NCBI GenBank assembly: GCA_000378885.1
Contig: KB900456.1
Location: 363,385-427,384, forward strand
Origin: an actinobacterium SCGC AAA044-N04
Lineage (GTDB): Bacteria > Actinomycetota > Actinomycetes > Nanopelagicales > Nanopelagicaceae
Length of the DNA: 64,000 nt
Reading direction: 5' to 3'
This document shows positions 61,879 through 64,000 of the stretch, one piece after another. Position 1 is the first letter of the stretch. The number at the start of each line of letters is the position of its first letter. The notes beneath the pieces were generated by a model. The model did not search any database, was not told the origin of the DNA, and saw only the letters and a program-made list of their open reading frames with translations. Both the position numbers and the translations under genes were made by a program.

Positions 61879-62652
61879 ATGGCAGTTGAAACAGCACCCC
61901 CAGGTTGGATGCAAGATTGGTCGGCGCAAGGATCGGGTAAGAACGCTCGTATCGGAGTCTTGCTCGTTCATGGTTTTACTGGAGCGCCACCATCAATGCG
62001 TCCATGGGGAGAGTTCCTACACTCTAAGGGTTACACAGTTCGCGTCCCATTACTTCCTGGTCATGGAACAAAACCAGAAGACCTCAACAAAGTTAAGTGG
62101 CAAGAGTGGCCTGCGAAGGTCCAAGCTGAATTAGATGAGCTATATAAGAGTTGTGATCAAGTATTTATTGCGGGTCTTTCTATGGGCGGGGGAACAACAC
62201 TCAATATTGCCCAATCAAATAACGATCGACTCGCTGGTTTAATTTTAGTAAACCCAATGATTCATATCGCGTTCATGCCACACCAATTGGCGTATCTGAT
62301 TTCAAATTTCCAAAAGCTTCGTTCAAGTGTTGGTAATGATGTTAAGCGCCCTGGTATCACTGAGCATGGTTATGACGCTCTACCTATGCGAGGCATCGCT
62401 GAACTACTCAAGATGCTAAAAATCACCCGAAAGAATCTGAGCACAATAACCGTTCCGGTTCAGCTTTTTCATTCGGTAGAGGATCACACTTTGCCAGTTT
62501 CAAATACTGAAATCATTATGGCCGGTCTAGGTTCTATCAATAAATCTCGCATTGAATTGGTCAATAGTTATCACGTTGCAACTCTTGATTACGATCAGGA
62601 GTTGATTTTCCAGAACTCACTAACATTCATAGAAGGACTCACTTCTAAGTGA
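61879..62652 (+). CDS. alpha/beta hydrolase (carboxylesterase, Est30-like)
   Basis: A 257-residue esterase. The oxyanion region is LLVHGFTGAPPSM, the nucleophile elbow GLSMGGG near residue 100, the acid in HSVEDHTLP and the histidine in SYHVATLD. It may hydrolyse short acyl esters or monoacylglycerol. It overlaps the VOC gene by 4 bases (GTGA), so the two are coupled. Confidence 0.88.
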   Translation: MAVETAPPGWMQDWSAQGSGKNARIGVLLVHGFTGAPPSMRPWGEFLHSKGYTVRVPLLPGHGTKPEDLNKVKWQEWPAKVQAELDELYKSCDQVFIAGLSMGGGTTLNIAQSNNDRLAGLILVNPMIHIAFMPHQLAYLISNFQKLRSSVGNDVKRPGITEHGYDALPMRGIAELLKMLKITRKNLSTITVPVQLFHSVEDHTLPVSNTEIIMAGLGSINKSRIELVNSYHVATLDYDQELIFQNSLTFIEGLTSK

Positions 62653-63104
62653 CTAGGCCAGCACAGCTTCGAACATTTCTTTGGTATAACAACAATTTAG
62701 AAGAGGCACTTGATTTCTATAGTAAGACTTTCGGAGATCAATTTGTCCTTCAATCATCTGGTCGACCAGAAGCTGATGGCAAGTTAATGACGGCTGAATA
62801 CACAATCTATGGTCATCAATTCGTTGGTATGGGTTGGCCAGGTGGCCCAACATTTAACCCTTCAATCTCTCTTTCAATTTCCTGCGATGGCCAAGAAGAA
62901 GCGGATCGATTGTGGAATGCAATTACAGAAGATGGCCAAGAAGGCCAATGTGGATGGTGCGTTGATGCCTACGGAGTGAGCTGGCAAGTGAGCCCTAAAC
63001 AAATGGGGGATTACCTCAATAGTCCTGATCCTGAAGTTTCAGCTTATGCCTGGTCGCAGATGCGAAACATGAAACGTATTGTGATCGCAGATCTACATAA
63101 ATAG
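62649..63104 (+). CDS. VOC-family (PhnB-like) protein
   Basis: A 151-residue glyoxalase-fold protein. The NNLEEALDFYSKTFGDQF helix and the repeated beta strands fit the PhnB/3-demethylubiquinone group. CGWCVDAYGVSWQVSP near residue 98 is the second-half signature. Activity is unknown. It starts with GTG overlapping the esterase stop. Confidence 0.8.
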   Translation: MTRPAQLRTFLWYNNNLEEALDFYSKTFGDQFVLQSSGRPEADGKLMTAEYTIYGHQFVGMGWPGGPTFNPSISLSISCDGQEEADRLWNAITEDGQEGQCGWCVDAYGVSWQVSPKQMGDYLNSPDPEVSAYAWSQMRNMKRIVIADLHK

Positions 63105-63106
63105 TT

Positions 63107-63592
63107 CTAAAGCTCTAACTGCATCAAAACAAGATCGAGAAGCTGCCCATGCTTTTGTGCCACATGAGGCATTCGTGCACTTTCTTTAAAGCCATACGCA
63201 GCGTGGAGATTAATTGATGCAACGTTTGTGGAATCAATAGCTGCAACCATTACTTTGCGATTTTGTTCACGCGCTATTTGCATTAAGTGCTCAAGAATGT
63301 TCTTGCCAATGCCTTGTCCGCGATGAGATACGCCAACGTGAACACTATGTTCAACAGTGTGGTTATAGCCTTCACCAAAGCGAAAAGATCCAAAGACCCC
63401 ATATCCCACAACAGCACCTTCTTGCTCAGCAACGATTACGGGGTAACCGTGTGAATTCTTATCTTCAAACCAGTCCATACGCTCTGAGACTTCGACTTGA
63501 TTTTCGCGGTAGATGGCATTGGTAGTTGCGATGACGTCGTTATAGATAGCGGTAATCGCAGATATATCTTCTCTAGTTGCGTTCCTAATCAT
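63107..63592 (-). CDS. GNAT acetyltransferase (phosphinothricin-acetyltransferase-like)
   Basis: A 161-residue N-acetyltransferase. The acetyl-CoA loop is RGQGIGKNIL near residue 95, and MVAAIDSTNVASINLHAAYGF is the PAT-subgroup signature. Likely substrates are small amines or amino-acid analogues. The ATG directly follows the stop of the transporter gene upstream, so it is cotranscribed. Confidence 0.88.
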   Translation of the reverse strand: MIRNATREDISAITAIYNDVIATTNAIYRENQVEVSERMDWFEDKNSHGYPVIVAEQEGAVVGYGVFGSFRFGEGYNHTVEHSVHVGVSHRGQGIGKNILEHLMQIAREQNRKVMVAAIDSTNVASINLHAAYGFKESARMPHVAQKHGQLLDLVLMQLEL

Positions 63593-64000
63593 TTAAGGAT
63601 GAATCGAGAACCAGAGAAGTGCAATTACGCAGATTGACACCATAGAAATGATTGCGGCATACACACCGCGCATGCGTTTACTAGAAGCAAATTCGCCCAT
63701 GATACGTTCATCTCTTGATATTCCATACATAAATACCAGCAATGGCAATAACAAGATTGCGTTGAGAATCTGCGTGAAAACCAGAACCTGAATCAGTGGC
63801 AGACCAGGAATAAGAATTAACCCTGCAGCAAAGACGGTCATCAAGCCAAAGGTTGTATAGAACAGGGGAGCCTCTTTTGGACCATCATCGAGTGCTGCTG
63901 GTTGTCCAGTTAAATCTCCCACTGAATAGGCAGTTGATAGAGGCAAAATGGATGCAGCAAGTAGTGCAGCTCCAACTAAACCAATTGCAAACAGTGCCTT
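63593..64000 (-). CDS. Nramp-type divalent metal transporter (5' end outside window)
   Basis: The C-terminal 135 codons of a membrane transporter, open through the right edge. The AASILPLSTAYSVGDLTG segment and three later helices fit the last third of Nramp/NRAMP-like proteins. The internal TTG at 63946 is not the true start: the frame continues without a stop to 64000. The metal-binding helices 1 and 6 are outside the window, so substrate and exact subfamily cannot be judged. Confidence 0.75.
   Translation of the reverse strand, partial: KALFAIGLVGAALLAASILPLSTAYSVGDLTGQPAALDDGPKEAPLFYTTFGLMTVFAAGLILIPGLPLIQVLVFTQILNAILLLPLLVFMYGISRDERIMGEFASSKRMRGVYAAIISMVSICVIALLWFSIHP

Noticed and set aside
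1..64000. CRISPR arrays, insertion sequences, prophage genes, tRNA and rRNA genes
   Set aside because: I saw no regularly spaced repeats, transposase or phage motifs, no cloverleaf-like or T-loop consensus sequences in the gaps and no rRNA-like stretches. A tRNAscan and ISfinder run would settle it.

Overview
The window is about 64 kb of compact core genome from an actinobacterium with a small, AT-leaning genome. The base composition looks to be in the mid-40s percent GC by eye. Four things support an actinobacterial source: a cytochrome bc1-aa3 supercomplex set (diheme QcrC, long Rieske QcrA, CtaF), actinobacteria-specific families (DUF3000, DUF3043, DUF4191), a PimB-type mannosyltransferase with inositol-phosphate synthase, and gene order matching Mycobacterium tuberculosis. 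The low GC, tiny intergenic gaps and overlapping 3' ends suggest a streamlined aquatic lineage such as the freshwater acI/Nanopelagicales group. That placement is inference; no rRNA is present to confirm it.

Layout. 1-7.5 kb: 3' part of dxs, a fadB/fadA-like beta-oxidation pair, an FTR1 iron permease, RNase D and DUF3000. 7.5-17.4 kb: a DMT permease, a RibD-like reductase, a RipC-like NlpC/P60 hydrolase, a PimB-like mannosyltransferase, fadD with a tiny NarL-type two-component pair, an SRPBCC protein, ROK glucokinase, a Gfo/Idh oxidoreductase and PlsC. 17.4-22 kb: a Fe-S PD-(D/E)XK nuclease, LysE, a uracil/xanthine permease, and padR-ino1. 22-27.6 kb: a small membrane protein, a one-domain LuxR regulator, enoyl-CoA hydratase plus SDR, CopC, an NCS1 permease, a short NhaA and a previously unlisted 48-aa membrane ORF. 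27.7-43.4 kb: glnA, RDD, an S51-like peptidase, DUF4191, PlsC, lipA, lipB, an MMPL-Gfo/Idh-FAD oxidoreductase operon, a TIGR01777 epimerase, sucB, lpd and pepA. 43.4-50 kb: gcvT, a cobalamin-riboswitch-controlled ECF transporter operon, an aldo/keto reductase and DUF3043. 50-61 kb: erpA, adoK, ctaCDF, an SRPBCC protein, a DMT permease, qcrCAB-ctaE on the opposite strand, a receiver-like protein and trpD. 61-64 kb: a DnaQ-like exonuclease, an esterase, a VOC protein, a GNAT enzyme and the 3' part of an Nramp-type transporter.

Genes that work together: lipA/lipB make the lipoyl cofactor used by SucB and by the glycine cleavage system to which GcvT belongs, and Lpd reoxidises it. CtaCDEF and QcrABC form the terminal respiratory chain, and ErpA supplies Fe-S clusters. 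PimB, Ino1 and the PlsC enzymes belong to phosphatidylinositol-mannoside and phospholipid synthesis.

Expression layout. Twenty-three genes have a TANNNT hexamer ending 6 or 7 nt before the start codon and mostly no Shine-Dalgarno sequence, which points to leaderless mRNAs. This was also used to choose several starts. Eleven of fourteen convergent gene pairs overlap at their 3' ends. Only two clear intrinsic terminators were found. No tRNA, rRNA, CRISPR array, insertion sequence, prophage or gene-free stretch above 300 bases was seen; the longest gaps are 48145-48422 (riboswitch) and 20031-20257. No large novel system was recognised. The best leads are the B12 operon with its secreted four-cysteine protein, the short NhaA with its small-ORF partner, the LuxR regulator with a metal-site-like tail, and the uracil-permease leader hairpin.
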